Below are positions 1 through 7,128 of a stretch of DNA of 19,827 nucleotides, one piece after another (position 1 is the stretch's first letter; every line of letters starts with the position of its first letter). The DNA lies in contig PIVQ01000061.1 in NCBI GenBank assembly GCA_003354055.1, positions 1-19,827 on the forward strand, written 5' to 3'. The translations under genes were made by a program, and so were the position numbers. The DNA comes from Desulfobacteraceae bacterium (GTDB taxonomy: Bacteria > Desulfobacterota > Desulfobacteria > Desulfobacterales > Desulfobacteraceae). The notes beneath the pieces are model-generated. The model was not told where the DNA came from and ran no database searches. It saw only the letters and a program-made list of their open reading frames with translations.

Positions 1-63
1 ACAAAACGTTTGATGGCGGGATGGGAAACCAGCTACCTTGAGAAAGTCATAGGGAAAAAATAA
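1..63 (+). CDS. 3' end of an unidentified gene
   Basis: The first reading frame is open from the left edge for 20 codons and ends at a TAA at 61-63. The tail is rich in lysine (it ends VIGKK). This could be the C-terminus of a gene starting outside the window. The fragment is too short to assign a family, and a chance open frame of this length is possible. The B12 promoter begins about 75 bases downstream, so the gene would belong to a separate transcription unit. Confidence 0.35.
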   Translation, partial: TKRLMAGWETSYLEKVIGKK

Positions 64-136
64 TTAAGGATTTTCAATTTCATAGGAAAATCAGATTAGT
101 TACATGCGTCGGCCCTGTTATCCACCGGCTTTTCCC

Positions 137-165
137 TTGACACCTTCCTTTGAAGAGAGTATTTT
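137..165 (+). promoter_or_regulatory. Sigma-70-type promoter of the cobalamin operon
   Basis: A perfect -35 hexamer TTGACA (137-142) is followed by a 17-base spacer and a -10 TATTTT (160-165). The predicted transcription start is near 172, immediately before the riboswitch aptamer, which is the spacing expected for a riboswitch leader. The start site is inferred. Confidence 0.65.
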
Positions 166-172
166 GGCTGGA

Positions 173-345
173 TATTAGGTGCTGCTTCGGCAGTTAAAAG
201 GGAATCCTGTGAGATTCAGGAACGGACCCGCCGCTGTGACCGGGGATGAAACTTACCATTACCACTGATGAACACAATTTCATTGGGAAGGGGTGAGTAG
301 TAAAGAGATCCGGAAGCCAGAAAACCTGCCTGATTACGATGATCC
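173..345 (+). promoter_or_regulatory. Cobalamin (AdoCbl) riboswitch aptamer
   Basis: The leader carries the ordered conserved blocks of the cobalamin riboswitch: GGTGC then TTAAAAGGGAAT (about 178-204), the CCGCCGCTGTGA segment (about 228-239), a CCACTG / TGGGAAGG pair (262-267 and 284-291), and the B12 box AGCCAGAAAACCTGCC (315-330). The box differs from the usual AGYCAGRAGACCTGCC only in its central purine. It sits directly upstream of the corrinoid transport and biosynthesis genes, its standard context. The ends are approximate because I cannot fold the RNA. High cobalamin is expected to reduce expression of the downstream operon. Confidence 0.92.
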
Positions 346-375
346 TTAACTCGCACATGGTAGGTGCAGATCATC
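338..375 (+). promoter_or_regulatory. Hairpin between aptamer and terminator (possible switching element)
   Basis: GATGATC (338-344) can pair with GATCATC (369-375), and an inner GCAC/GTGC pair lies between them. The hairpin falls between the B12 box and the terminator stem. It could belong to the expression platform, for example as an antiterminator partner. The pairing is seen directly; the role is inferred. Confidence 0.4.
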
Positions 376-398
376 CATTTTGCGGATAAATACGGTTC

Positions 399-436
399 CC
401 GGTTCAGGACATTAGTCCTAAACCGGTTTTTTATTT
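399..436 (+). terminator. Riboswitch-linked intrinsic terminator
   Basis: CCGGTTCAGGAC (399-410) pairs with GTCCTAAACCGG (415-426) across an ATTA tetraloop, with one C-A mismatch in 12 positions. A run TTTTTTATTT follows at once. This is a textbook Rho-independent terminator, downstream of the aptamer and more than 100 bases before btuC. It implies control by premature termination rather than by hiding the ribosome binding site. Confidence 0.87.
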
Positions 437-471
437 GTACCATGGATAGTGTACGGGACAGGGTCAAAGAT

Positions 472-489
472 CTGTTTCACGTGAAACAG
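472..489. other. parS: parS centromere-like site (perfect consensus)
   Basis: Positions 473-488 read TGTTTCACGTGAAACA, identical to the widely conserved bacterial parS site bound by ParB (Spo0J). The palindrome extends one base on each side (18 bp). It is intergenic, between the riboswitch terminator and btuC. Chance occurrence of this exact 16-mer in about 20 kb is roughly 5 in a million under even base composition. ParB loaded here would spread over flanking DNA and recruit SMC/ParA functions. ParB itself is not encoded in this window. Confidence 0.8.
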
Positions 490-553
490 CAGAACAGATA
501 GCATCCATCCCCATGACGTATTAAACATAATCCCATATTGGGGCAGGGATGTT

Positions 554-1600
554 ATGAGTACTGCAAAATCAAGCATATTTAACAACACCAAAGCGATTAT
601 ACTGACGTTTGCCGTGGCGCTGTTCTTCATGATTTTGATTTCCCTGTCCATGGGATTTCTAACCATTCCTGTTAAAGATATTTTTATGGTGGTTTTTAGC
701 AAGCTTACCGGCGGACCACCGATTGATCATCCCATGGCAGAGACATACGCGGCCATTATCTTTGACGTCAGACTACCCCGGATTCTTACCTGCGCCGTTG
801 TTGGCGCGGCCCTTTCCGTATCCGGCGTATTGTTTCAGGGAATATTGCTTAACCCCTTGGCAGATCCGTATACCCTGGGTGTTTCTGCAGGCGCTGCATT
901 TGGCGCCAGCATCGCTATTTTGCTGAATCTCTCTGCCGCCTTTGTATCAGTACCCCTGTTTGCATTTTTAGGTGCCTGTGCCACTTTGTTATTCGTGGTC
1001 TTCCTATCGTATTCTTCACGACAGAATGCAGGCGGACTTTCTTCAAACAACCTTATACTATCCGGGATTATTGTAGCAGCCATCCTTTCAGCAGGAATTT
1101 CATTTCTCAAATTCATTGCCAATGAGCAGGTCTCTGTGATTATTTTCTGGCTTATGGGTAGTTTTGCCTCAAAAACCTGGTTAAATTTTTGGGTGGTCTT
1201 AGCATTTCTGATTCTGGGATCTTTAATTGCGCTATTTTACGCCAGGGATTTAAATTTGATTTCACTTGGTGACAGATCTGCATCGAGCCTTGGGGTTAAT
1301 CTCAAGCAGGTTACCTTCATACTTTTAATTACAGGCTCCATGCTGGCTGCCGTCTGTGTGTCCATCTCAGGAATAATCGGGTTTGTGGGCCTTTTGATTC
1401 CACACATGGTCCGGTTTATCACCGGACCGGACAATCGTAAACTTATTCCTATCTCACTTTTGGCCGGGGCTGTTCTTTTGCTTGGGGCCGATACCATTAC
1501 CCGTGCAGTTCTTCCACATGAAATCCCCATAGGAATACTTACCGCTCTTACCGGTGGCCCCGTGTTCTGCTGGATTTTCAAAAGGAGCAGGCTAAGGTAA
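554..1600 (+). CDS. btuC: Corrinoid ABC transporter permease, BtuC/FecCD family
   Basis: This 348-residue polytopic membrane protein has about ten hydrophobic segments. It carries the FecCD/BtuC signatures: RLPRILTCAVVGAALSVSG with the following GILLNPLADPYTLGVSAGAA (about residues 76-120) and the late GLLIPHMVRFITGPD stretch, which forms the coupling contact with the ATPase. Length is typical for the family. The start is supported by GGCAGGGA just upstream. It forms the membrane channel for substrate delivered by the binding protein encoded two genes downstream. The family also moves iron siderophores and haem. Corrinoid specificity is inferred from the riboswitch and the biosynthetic genes in the same unit. 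The stop codon directly abuts the btuD start. Confidence 0.9.
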   Translation: MSTAKSSIFNNTKAIILTFAVALFFMILISLSMGFLTIPVKDIFMVVFSKLTGGPPIDHPMAETYAAIIFDVRLPRILTCAVVGAALSVSGVLFQGILLNPLADPYTLGVSAGAAFGASIAILLNLSAAFVSVPLFAFLGACATLLFVVFLSYSSRQNAGGLSSNNLILSGIIVAAILSAGISFLKFIANEQVSVIIFWLMGSFASKTWLNFWVVLAFLILGSLIALFYARDLNLISLGDRSASSLGVNLKQVTFILLITGSMLAAVCVSISGIIGFVGLLIPHMVRFITGPDNRKLIPISLLAGAVLLLGADTITRAVLPHEIPIGILTALTGGPVFCWIFKRSRLR

Positions 1601-2377
1601 ATGGATATTCGCCTACAAAACATCAGCTTCTCCTATGAAGACACCCCCATTCTTAAGGATCTATCCTGTACATTCAGTCATGGTAAGTTCCATGCGGTTC
1701 TCGGCCCCAATGGAAGCGGCAAGACAACTCTTCTTGATATTATATCCGGATTTACCCCTTCTAAAACCGGGAGTATTCAAATCGGGCGAACCAAAGTTAC
1801 AGACTTATCCAAACGAGAATTGGCCAAAGCAATAGCCCTTGTTGCCCAGAACTATAGCATCAACTTTCCGTTTACCGTTTCTGAGGTTGTTCTGATGGGC
1901 CGGCATCCGTATATTGACAGATTCTCACACCCGTCCGGTGAAGACCGTGACCGGGCCCACGAAGCCATGTCGCTCACAGGCATTACCCACCTGAAACACA
2001 GGAAGATAACCGAATTGTCCGGCGGAGAAAAACAACGCTGCATTTTTGCACGCGCCCTGTGCCAGGACACGCCTGTCCTTCTTCTTGATGAAGCCTTTTC
2101 AAATATGGATATCAACCACACCCTTCAGCTGCTAGGGTTATTAAAAACCGAGGTGTTGAACCGTAAAAAAACAATTATTGCCGTACTCCATGACTTGAAC
2201 CTTGCTGCAGGGTGGTCGGATTCCATGGTATTTTTGAAAAACGGGAAAATCATTGCCCAGGGAGACACAGCACAAGTCTTTACCAGGGAAAACATTCAAT
2301 CCGTATTTAATGTGGACGCAAAGGTCGAATTTAATGACTATGCCCAAGCTAAACAAGCATATTTTAAAGCATCCTGA
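1601..2377 (+). CDS. btuD: Corrinoid ABC transporter ATP-binding protein, BtuD/FecE family
   Basis: This 258-residue cytoplasmic ABC ATPase powers import through BtuC. Walker A GPNGSGKTT is at residues 35-43, the Q-loop glutamine at 83, the signature LSGGEKQR at 139-146, Walker B VLLLDE at 159-164, and the H-loop histidine at 197 (VLHDLNLA). All catalytic motifs are intact. The N-terminal FSYEDTPIL and the MGRHPY segment after the Q-loop are typical of the FecE/BtuD/HmuV group. The ATG follows the btuC stop with no gap, so translation is probably coupled. The 3' end overlaps the presumed btuF start by 44 bases. Confidence 0.9.
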   Translation: MDIRLQNISFSYEDTPILKDLSCTFSHGKFHAVLGPNGSGKTTLLDIISGFTPSKTGSIQIGRTKVTDLSKRELAKAIALVAQNYSINFPFTVSEVVLMGRHPYIDRFSHPSGEDRDRAHEAMSLTGITHLKHRKITELSGGEKQRCIFARALCQDTPVLLLDEAFSNMDINHTLQLLGLLKTEVLNRKKTIIAVLHDLNLAAGWSDSMVFLKNGKIIAQGDTAQVFTRENIQSVFNVDAKVEFNDYAQAKQAYFKAS

Positions 2378-3329
2378 CCAAGCCAAAGAGGATTTCACGG
2401 CCCTGGCAGTGATTTGGGTCATGGTGATTATCCTCCTTTTCACAACTCAGGCGTTGGCTACCGGAACGGTTGTTGATCATAAAGGCCGGGTTATAAATGT
2501 CACGTCCCCTTTTAAGCGAATCATTTCTCTGTACGGTGCCCATACTGAGAACCTATTCTATTTGGGCGCAGAGGCCAGTGTAATCGGGGTGTCCATTAAC
2601 GACACCTATCCTGCGAAGGTGGAAAACAAACAGCGTTTTTCCTACCATGATGACCCTGAAAAATTTATAGCTGTGCACCCTGATCTGGTATTGATACGGC
2701 CCATGATAGAAAACGGCTATCCGCAATTTGTCAGCCAGCTTCAATCCTATGGCATTACCGTTGTTTCATTCCAACCCGCGACCATAGAAGAGGTGTATGG
2801 CTATTGGATGAATCTTGGCATATTGACAGGACAAACCCGGGCAGCTGAAACCCTGGTATCCGAATTTCAAAAATCCGTTTATGAGATTCAAGGACTAACC
2901 TCTGGGATTGTCCACAAAAAAAAGGTGTACTTCCAGGCTATACATACGAGAATGCGTACATTTACACCTGGAAGTATGCCAATTTTCGCCCTTGAAACCG
3001 CAGGTGGAATCAATGTGGCAAACGATGCCAAAGCATCACGCAATACCAATGTGGCGATATACGGAAAAGAACAGATCCTGGTCAAAGCGCATGAAATTGA
3101 TGTATTTCTTGCTCAAAAAGGGATCATGAACCCCATTAGAAAGACGAACATCTTGAATGAGCCGGGGTTTCACATTATTAAAGCGATAAAGGAAGACCAG
3201 GTTTATCTGATAGATGAAAGCATTGTTTCCCGCCCTGTTCCCAGACTGTACCAGGGAATAATGACTATCGGTAAACAGCTTTACCCTGAAATTTTTAATT
3301 CCATTGAAACAAAAAAGGATTTTTTATGA
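2334..3329 (+). CDS. btuF: Periplasmic corrinoid-binding protein, BtuF family
   Basis: With the start chosen here the protein has 331 residues. A lysine- and histidine-bearing N-terminus precedes a hydrophobic segment (ALAVIWVMVIILLFTTQALA) that looks like a signal peptide cleaved after ALA. The mature part is a Peripla_BP_2 (BtuF/FhuD) domain, shown by the early VTSPFKRIISLYGAHTENLF and AVHPDLVLIRPM stretches and the C-terminal VYLIDESIVSRPVPRLYQG. It would capture cobalamin or cobinamide in the periplasm and deliver it to BtuCD. The start is uncertain. The frame is open from 2253, but the ATG at 2334 has AAAGG upstream and gives a more normal leader; an ATG at 2340 is also possible. No lipobox cysteine is seen. 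The gene overlaps cbiL by ATGA. Confidence 0.82.
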   Translation: MTMPKLNKHILKHPDQAKEDFTALAVIWVMVIILLFTTQALATGTVVDHKGRVINVTSPFKRIISLYGAHTENLFYLGAEASVIGVSINDTYPAKVENKQRFSYHDDPEKFIAVHPDLVLIRPMIENGYPQFVSQLQSYGITVVSFQPATIEEVYGYWMNLGILTGQTRAAETLVSEFQKSVYEIQGLTSGIVHKKKVYFQAIHTRMRTFTPGSMPIFALETAGGINVANDAKASRNTNVAIYGKEQILVKAHEIDVFLAQKGIMNPIRKTNILNEPGFHIIKAIKEDQVYLIDESIVSRPVPRLYQGIMTIGKQLYPEIFNSIETKKDFL

Positions 3330-4030
3330 CCTCCCATGGTAAATTATTCGGTGTCGGAGTTGGCCCCGGAGACCCTGAACTAATAACGGTTAAAGCCGTC
3401 AGGGCAATCAAAGAAGCAGACATAATATTCACAGCGGCATCCAGCAAAAACAGCTATAGCCTTGCGGTTGAAATTGCATCTCCCTATATTGCCGACACAG
3501 CGGTGACAAGACAGCTTGGGTTTCCCATGACCAAACAATCTGACACTGTGGAAGCAGCCTGGATAGCCAATGCTAAAGAGATAGCTCACGAACTTAAACA
3601 GGGAAAAACCGCTGTTTTTCTAACATTGGGCGACCCGACGACCTATTCGACGTTTGGCTATATTTTAAAGAAGATGAAATGCATTATGCCCGAAGCTGAT
3701 ATCGAGACAATTCCGGGCATTACATCATTCCATGCTGCAGCTGCAAGATTGAACAGAATCCTGGTAGAAGGCGAAGAATCGCTACTGATTACCTCTGGCG
3801 CATACGGCGGAGAACGGATTCGAAAGGTTCAGGATGTTGAAAATGTGGCCATTGTAAAAGCCTATAAAAATATCAAGGACATCAACCAGACCTTAAAAGA
3901 TACCGGATTGTTCGGTAATAGTGTTGCGGTTTCAAAATGCGGACGCTCACATGAAACAATTACTGAAAATCTTGATGATCTCGAAACCCGCGATCCTGAT
4001 TATTGGACATTGATTCTGGCCTCCAGATGA
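3326..4030 (+). CDS. cbiL: (Cobalt-)precorrin-2 C20-methyltransferase
   Basis: This 234-residue tetrapyrrole methylase adds the SAM-derived methyl group at C20 of cobalt-precorrin-2 (anaerobic route) or precorrin-2. The N-terminal SAM-site motif GVGVGPGDPELITVKAV is near residues 9-25. The family motif LTLGDPTTYSTFGYI is near residues 99-113; the GDPTTYSTF form is characteristic of CbiL/CobI rather than CobM or CobJ. IPGITSFHAAAA follows. Length matches the family. The gene starts within the btuF stop (ATGA) and ends in an ATGA overlap with the next gene, so it is embedded in the operon. The anaerobic assignment rests on CbiG and CbiET in the same cluster. Confidence 0.92.
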   Translation: MTSHGKLFGVGVGPGDPELITVKAVRAIKEADIIFTAASSKNSYSLAVEIASPYIADTAVTRQLGFPMTKQSDTVEAAWIANAKEIAHELKQGKTAVFLTLGDPTTYSTFGYILKKMKCIMPEADIETIPGITSFHAAAARLNRILVEGEESLLITSGAYGGERIRKVQDVENVAIVKAYKNIKDINQTLKDTGLFGNSVAVSKCGRSHETITENLDDLETRDPDYWTLILASR

Positions 4031-5079
4031 AAAAGCCCACGATCCAATATAAAAAGTTAGGGATTTCCCTGATTGCATCAATTGGTATTCTTGTCTTCGG
4101 ACTTGCACTATTTGATACAATTACTGCGGATATTTTATCCCAACGACTCTTTATCCCTCTGATCCGCCTCATCTTTTTCATCACCATCGGTCTTTTTGCG
4201 GGCCAGATCATTGAAGCCCTTGGCTGGACCAGGGAGGTCGCTGTACTTGCCAGGCCTTTTTTCAGATTTTCAAAGATGGGGGTCCATTGCAGTGCTGCCT
4301 TCACAACAGCCTTTCTTTCAGGGGCAGCCGCCAATGCCATGCTATTGGATTTTTATGAAGAAAAGAAAATTTCTAAACTGCAGTTATTTCTGTCAAACTA
4401 TCTGAATCAGTTTCCGGCTTTCTTTCTTCACCTGCCAACAACCATGTTTATTGTCCTGCCGCTTACCGGTGTTGCAGGCGCCCTGTATTTTCTGCTGACC
4501 TTTTTGGCGACACTGCTTCGAACGTTTATTTTTCTGTTGTTCGGACATTTCTATCTGAACCATCAAATTGATGACAGTTCACAGACAAGCGCCAAAGCCA
4601 TTGCGGATAAAAGCAAACCAAACCTCCGGGAACTGACGGCCAGACTTAGAAAGCGCCTGCTGCCAAGAATCGTCAACATCCTTGTATGGGTTCTACCTAT
4701 TTACACCATTGTGTTTGTGCTTCATATAACCGGCGCATTCAACTACTTAAATCAAGCCTTATCCAGCCATATAAGCATTCAATTTATGCCCGTGGAATCA
4801 TTATCGGTCATAATTTTAAGTTTTGCCGCTGAATTCACTTCAGGCTTTGCCGCTGCCGGCGCTTTGATGGATGCCGGTGTACTGACTGTGAAACAGACCG
4901 TATTGGCACTTCTTTTAGGAAACGTTCTGGCGTTCCCCATCCGTGCACTGAGACATCAACTGCCAAGATACATGGGCATTTTCTCTCCAAAAATGGGACT
5001 TCAACTGCTGTTATCCGGCCAATTTTTCCGGATTAGCAGTTTAATCTTTGTCGGACTGATCTACTATTGGGTGGCGTAA
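4027..5079 (+). CDS. Polytopic membrane protein with Gate (nucleoside-recognition-like) domains, in the B12 operon
   Basis: This 350-residue integral membrane protein has about eight hydrophobic segments and a basic, hydrophilic central loop (about residues 180-220, with RELTARLRKRLLPR). Glycine/alanine-rich segments such as AFLSGAAANAMLLDF and AEFTSGFAAAGALMDAG resemble the Gate/nucleoside-recognition fold shared with SpmA-like and CNT-like proteins. The assignment is from pattern only. The start at 4027 gives an ATGA overlap with cbiL; an in-frame ATG at 4003 is less likely. One base separates its stop from cbiET. The context suggests transport of cobalt, a corrinoid precursor or a lower-ligand base such as dimethylbenzimidazole or its riboside. 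None of these is shown by the sequence. Confidence 0.72.
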   Translation: MKKPTIQYKKLGISLIASIGILVFGLALFDTITADILSQRLFIPLIRLIFFITIGLFAGQIIEALGWTREVAVLARPFFRFSKMGVHCSAAFTTAFLSGAAANAMLLDFYEEKKISKLQLFLSNYLNQFPAFFLHLPTTMFIVLPLTGVAGALYFLLTFLATLLRTFIFLLFGHFYLNHQIDDSSQTSAKAIADKSKPNLRELTARLRKRLLPRIVNILVWVLPIYTIVFVLHITGAFNYLNQALSSHISIQFMPVESLSVIILSFAAEFTSGFAAAGALMDAGVLTVKQTVLALLLGNVLAFPIRALRHQLPRYMGIFSPKMGLQLLLSGQFFRISSLIFVGLIYYWVA

Positions 5080-5080
5080 A

Positions 5081-6349
5081 ATGAATTTTGTACACATTAT
5101 CGGTATAGGCCAGGGGCGAGGAGACTTGACCGAAAGCCATTTAAAATACATCATGGAGTGTAAGCTTCTCGTTGGCGGGACAAGGCAGTTGGCCATGTTT
5201 CCTGATTTCAATGGAATCACATTGCCCATTAAAGGAGATCTGTCAGCCCTTATTCAAAAGATTATCAAAGAGATGGCCTCAAAAACCATCGTGGTTCTGG
5301 CTTCGGGAGACCCGCTTTTTTACGGTATAGGATCAACTCTATCCAAACGAATCCCCAGAGAGCACCTGGTTGTTCACCCAAACATCACTTCTGTGGCAGC
5401 TGCATTTTCAGCTATTTGCCAACCCTGGCATGATGCGAAAATTATAAGCCTTCACGGACCATCGGTTCACGGACCATCGGATAACAACTTTTCCTTTGCC
5501 GCCCTCTCCAGGGAATCAAAAATTGCTTTTTTAACCGGACCGGATAAAGACCCGGGCTACATAGCCGATCAATTAATCTCCTTAGAGATTGACGGATTTC
5601 AGATCTGCGTACTTGAAAATCTTGGCGACCCTGAAAAGGAAAGGATCTCCTGGTTCACAGAGTACAAACGAATCTTGACTGAAGATTTTTCACACCCGAA
5701 TATTGTTATTCTTTTAAAACCGGTCATACCCCAAAGCATTGTTTCACATGAAACATTCCTCGGAATGCCGGACAATTTTTTCCGTCATTCGAAAGGATTG
5801 ATCACAAAATCCGAGGTCAGAAGCATTACTTTATCCAAACTGCAACTAACCGGGAAAGATCATGTTTTATGGGATATTGGATCAGGATCAGGATCGGTTG
5901 GCATTGAGGCAGCCTTTCAAATCCCCTGGGGTGTGGTTTATGCCATAGAAAAAAACAAGGAAAGAATCCCGGACATTATTCATAACATAAAGAACTTTGA
6001 GCGTTCCAATATCAAGGTAACCCACCTGAATTTCCCTGAAGGCCATGACAGCCTAAAAACTCCGGATCGAATTTTTATAGGCGGCGGAGGGAAAGGACTT
6101 GAAAAAATCATCTCATGCTGTTGCAAACGAATTGCCGTCCAGGGAAGAATTGTTATCAACACAGTTGTTATTGAAAGCATGGAAGCTGCCATGAAAACCC
6201 TAACAGCACACGGATTTTCACCTGAAATGATCCAGGTACAGATTTCACGATCAAAACCAATGCCATTTGGCAATCGATTAAATGCACTCAACCCTGTCTG
6301 GATAATTTCAGGCAGTAAACCAACAACATACAAGGCAGCGCCCATATGA
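5081..6349 (+). CDS. cbiET: Fused precorrin-6Y C5,15-methyltransferase (decarboxylating), CbiE-CbiT
   Basis: This 422-residue two-domain enzyme methylates the corrin ring at C5 and C15 and decarboxylates the C12 acetate. The N-terminal CbiE domain (about residues 1-205) has GIGQGRGDLT, LLVGGTRQLAMFP and VVLASGDPLFYGIGS. The C-terminal CbiT domain (about 225-410) begins with MPDNFFRHSKGLITKSEVR and carries the class I SAM-binding motif DIGSGSGSVGIEA at 265-277, then FIGGGGKGLEKI. The fusion corresponds to CobL of aerobic bacteria and is common in deltaproteobacteria. A perfect 15-base tandem duplication lies in the CbiE half, and a parS-like site lies at 5740-5755. The stop overlaps the cbiF start (ATGA). 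Confidence 0.93.
   Translation: MNFVHIIGIGQGRGDLTESHLKYIMECKLLVGGTRQLAMFPDFNGITLPIKGDLSALIQKIIKEMASKTIVVLASGDPLFYGIGSTLSKRIPREHLVVHPNITSVAAAFSAICQPWHDAKIISLHGPSVHGPSDNNFSFAALSRESKIAFLTGPDKDPGYIADQLISLEIDGFQICVLENLGDPEKERISWFTEYKRILTEDFSHPNIVILLKPVIPQSIVSHETFLGMPDNFFRHSKGLITKSEVRSITLSKLQLTGKDHVLWDIGSGSGSVGIEAAFQIPWGVVYAIEKNKERIPDIIHNIKNFERSNIKVTHLNFPEGHDSLKTPDRIFIGGGGKGLEKIISCCCKRIAVQGRIVINTVVIESMEAAMKTLTAHGFSPEMIQVQISRSKPMPFGNRLNALNPVWIISGSKPTTYKAAPI
5451..5480 (+). repeat. 15-bp tandem duplication inside cbiE
   Basis: TTCACGGACCATCGG occurs twice head-to-tail (5451-5465 and 5466-5480) with no mismatch. It is in frame and yields HGPSVHGPS. It follows the conserved SLHG position of CbiE, so the protein has gained five residues in a surface-loop-like area. 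Confidence 0.95.
5740..5755. other. parS: parS-like site inside cbiET (one mismatch)
   Basis: TGTTTCACATGAAACA differs from the consensus TGTTTCACGTGAAACA at one central position (CACATG for CACGTG). It lies within the coding sequence at a point where the protein reads IVSHETFL. In other genomes single central changes can reduce ParB binding, so this may be a weak site. Confidence 0.55.
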
Positions 6350-7128
6350 CCACTACTCTTTTTCCAATTGTTTTTGCAGGAGCCGGCCCAGGCGACCCGG
6401 AACTCATGACCATCAAATCCATGAAGGCCATTGAACAGGCTGATTTGGTAATCTATGCAGGCTCACTCGTCCCTGAAGCCGTTCTCTGCTGGAAAGGCGA
6501 GCACACGGAAACTATCTCCAGCGCCGGGTTGAATCTTGAGGAGATTGCAGAGAAAATGATTTCCCACTACTTGGCAGGAAAGAGGGTCGTTCGACTGCAC
6601 ACTGGCGATCCTTCTTTATATGGAGCTATTTTCGAGCAGATAAGAGAACTGCAGAGAAAAGAGATTCCTTACCAGGTGATCCCAGGTGTTACAGCTGCCT
6701 TTGCAGCTGCGGCCAGCATGGGCATGGAGTACACGCTACCGGAGGTCACCCAGACCCTTATCCTGACAAGAATGTCCGGCAGAACGCCGGTGCCTGATGC
6801 AGAGGCGCTTGAAAAGTTGGCCTCCCATCAATCTTCTATGGCAATTTATTTAAGTGTCGGCCTTGTGGATAAAGTTCAGGCGATTCTGAAGTCCCATTAC
6901 GGGAAGGACAGCGCCTGTGCAGTCGCCTATAAAGTCAGCCACCCTGAAGAACAGATAATTTATACCACCGTGGAGAAACTGAAAGAGACATGCGCGACGG
7001 AGAATATTACAAGACATGCCCTTATCATTGTAGGCAAAGCAGTAGAAGCCTCCCAGGGCAATATGGATCTTATAAAATCAAAACTCTATGATGCCAAGTT
7101 TACACATGGATACAGACAAGGCAAATAA
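6346..7128 (+). CDS. cbiF: Cobalt-precorrin-4 C11-methyltransferase
   Basis: This 260-residue tetrapyrrole methylase adds the C11 methyl group. Family marks are FAGAGPGDPELMTIKSMKAI near the N-terminus, then DLVIYAGSLVPEAVL (the YAGSL motif typical of CbiF/CobM), RLHTGDPSLYGAIFEQI, and YQVIPGVTAAFAAAASMGMEYTLPE spread over about residues 105-130. Length is normal. It starts in an ATGA overlap with cbiET and its 3' end overlaps cbiG, consistent with translational coupling. Its product is the substrate of CbiG, encoded next. Confidence 0.94.
   Translation: MTTTLFPIVFAGAGPGDPELMTIKSMKAIEQADLVIYAGSLVPEAVLCWKGEHTETISSAGLNLEEIAEKMISHYLAGKRVVRLHTGDPSLYGAIFEQIRELQRKEIPYQVIPGVTAAFAAAASMGMEYTLPEVTQTLILTRMSGRTPVPDAEALEKLASHQSSMAIYLSVGLVDKVQAILKSHYGKDSACAVAYKVSHPEEQIIYTTVEKLKETCATENITRHALIIVGKAVEASQGNMDLIKSKLYDAKFTHGYRQGK

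Noticed and set aside
216..467. Minus-strand open frame across the riboswitch region
   Set aside because: It covers the aptamer and terminator, whose RNA features explain the sequence. The protein shows no family pattern.
1510..1525. Possible further parS-like site in btuC (TCTTCCACATGAAATC)
   Set aside because: Only about 12 of 16 positions fit and the outer right bases and central G are lost. This is within chance for the window.
3943..3958. Half parS site near the end of cbiL (right half CATGAAACA)
   Set aside because: The left arm does not match, so there is no palindrome for a ParB dimer.
5485..5510. Frameshift suspected beside the CbiE tandem duplication
   Set aside because: The reading frame continues correctly into conserved CbiE and then CbiT motifs. 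The duplication is a multiple of three.
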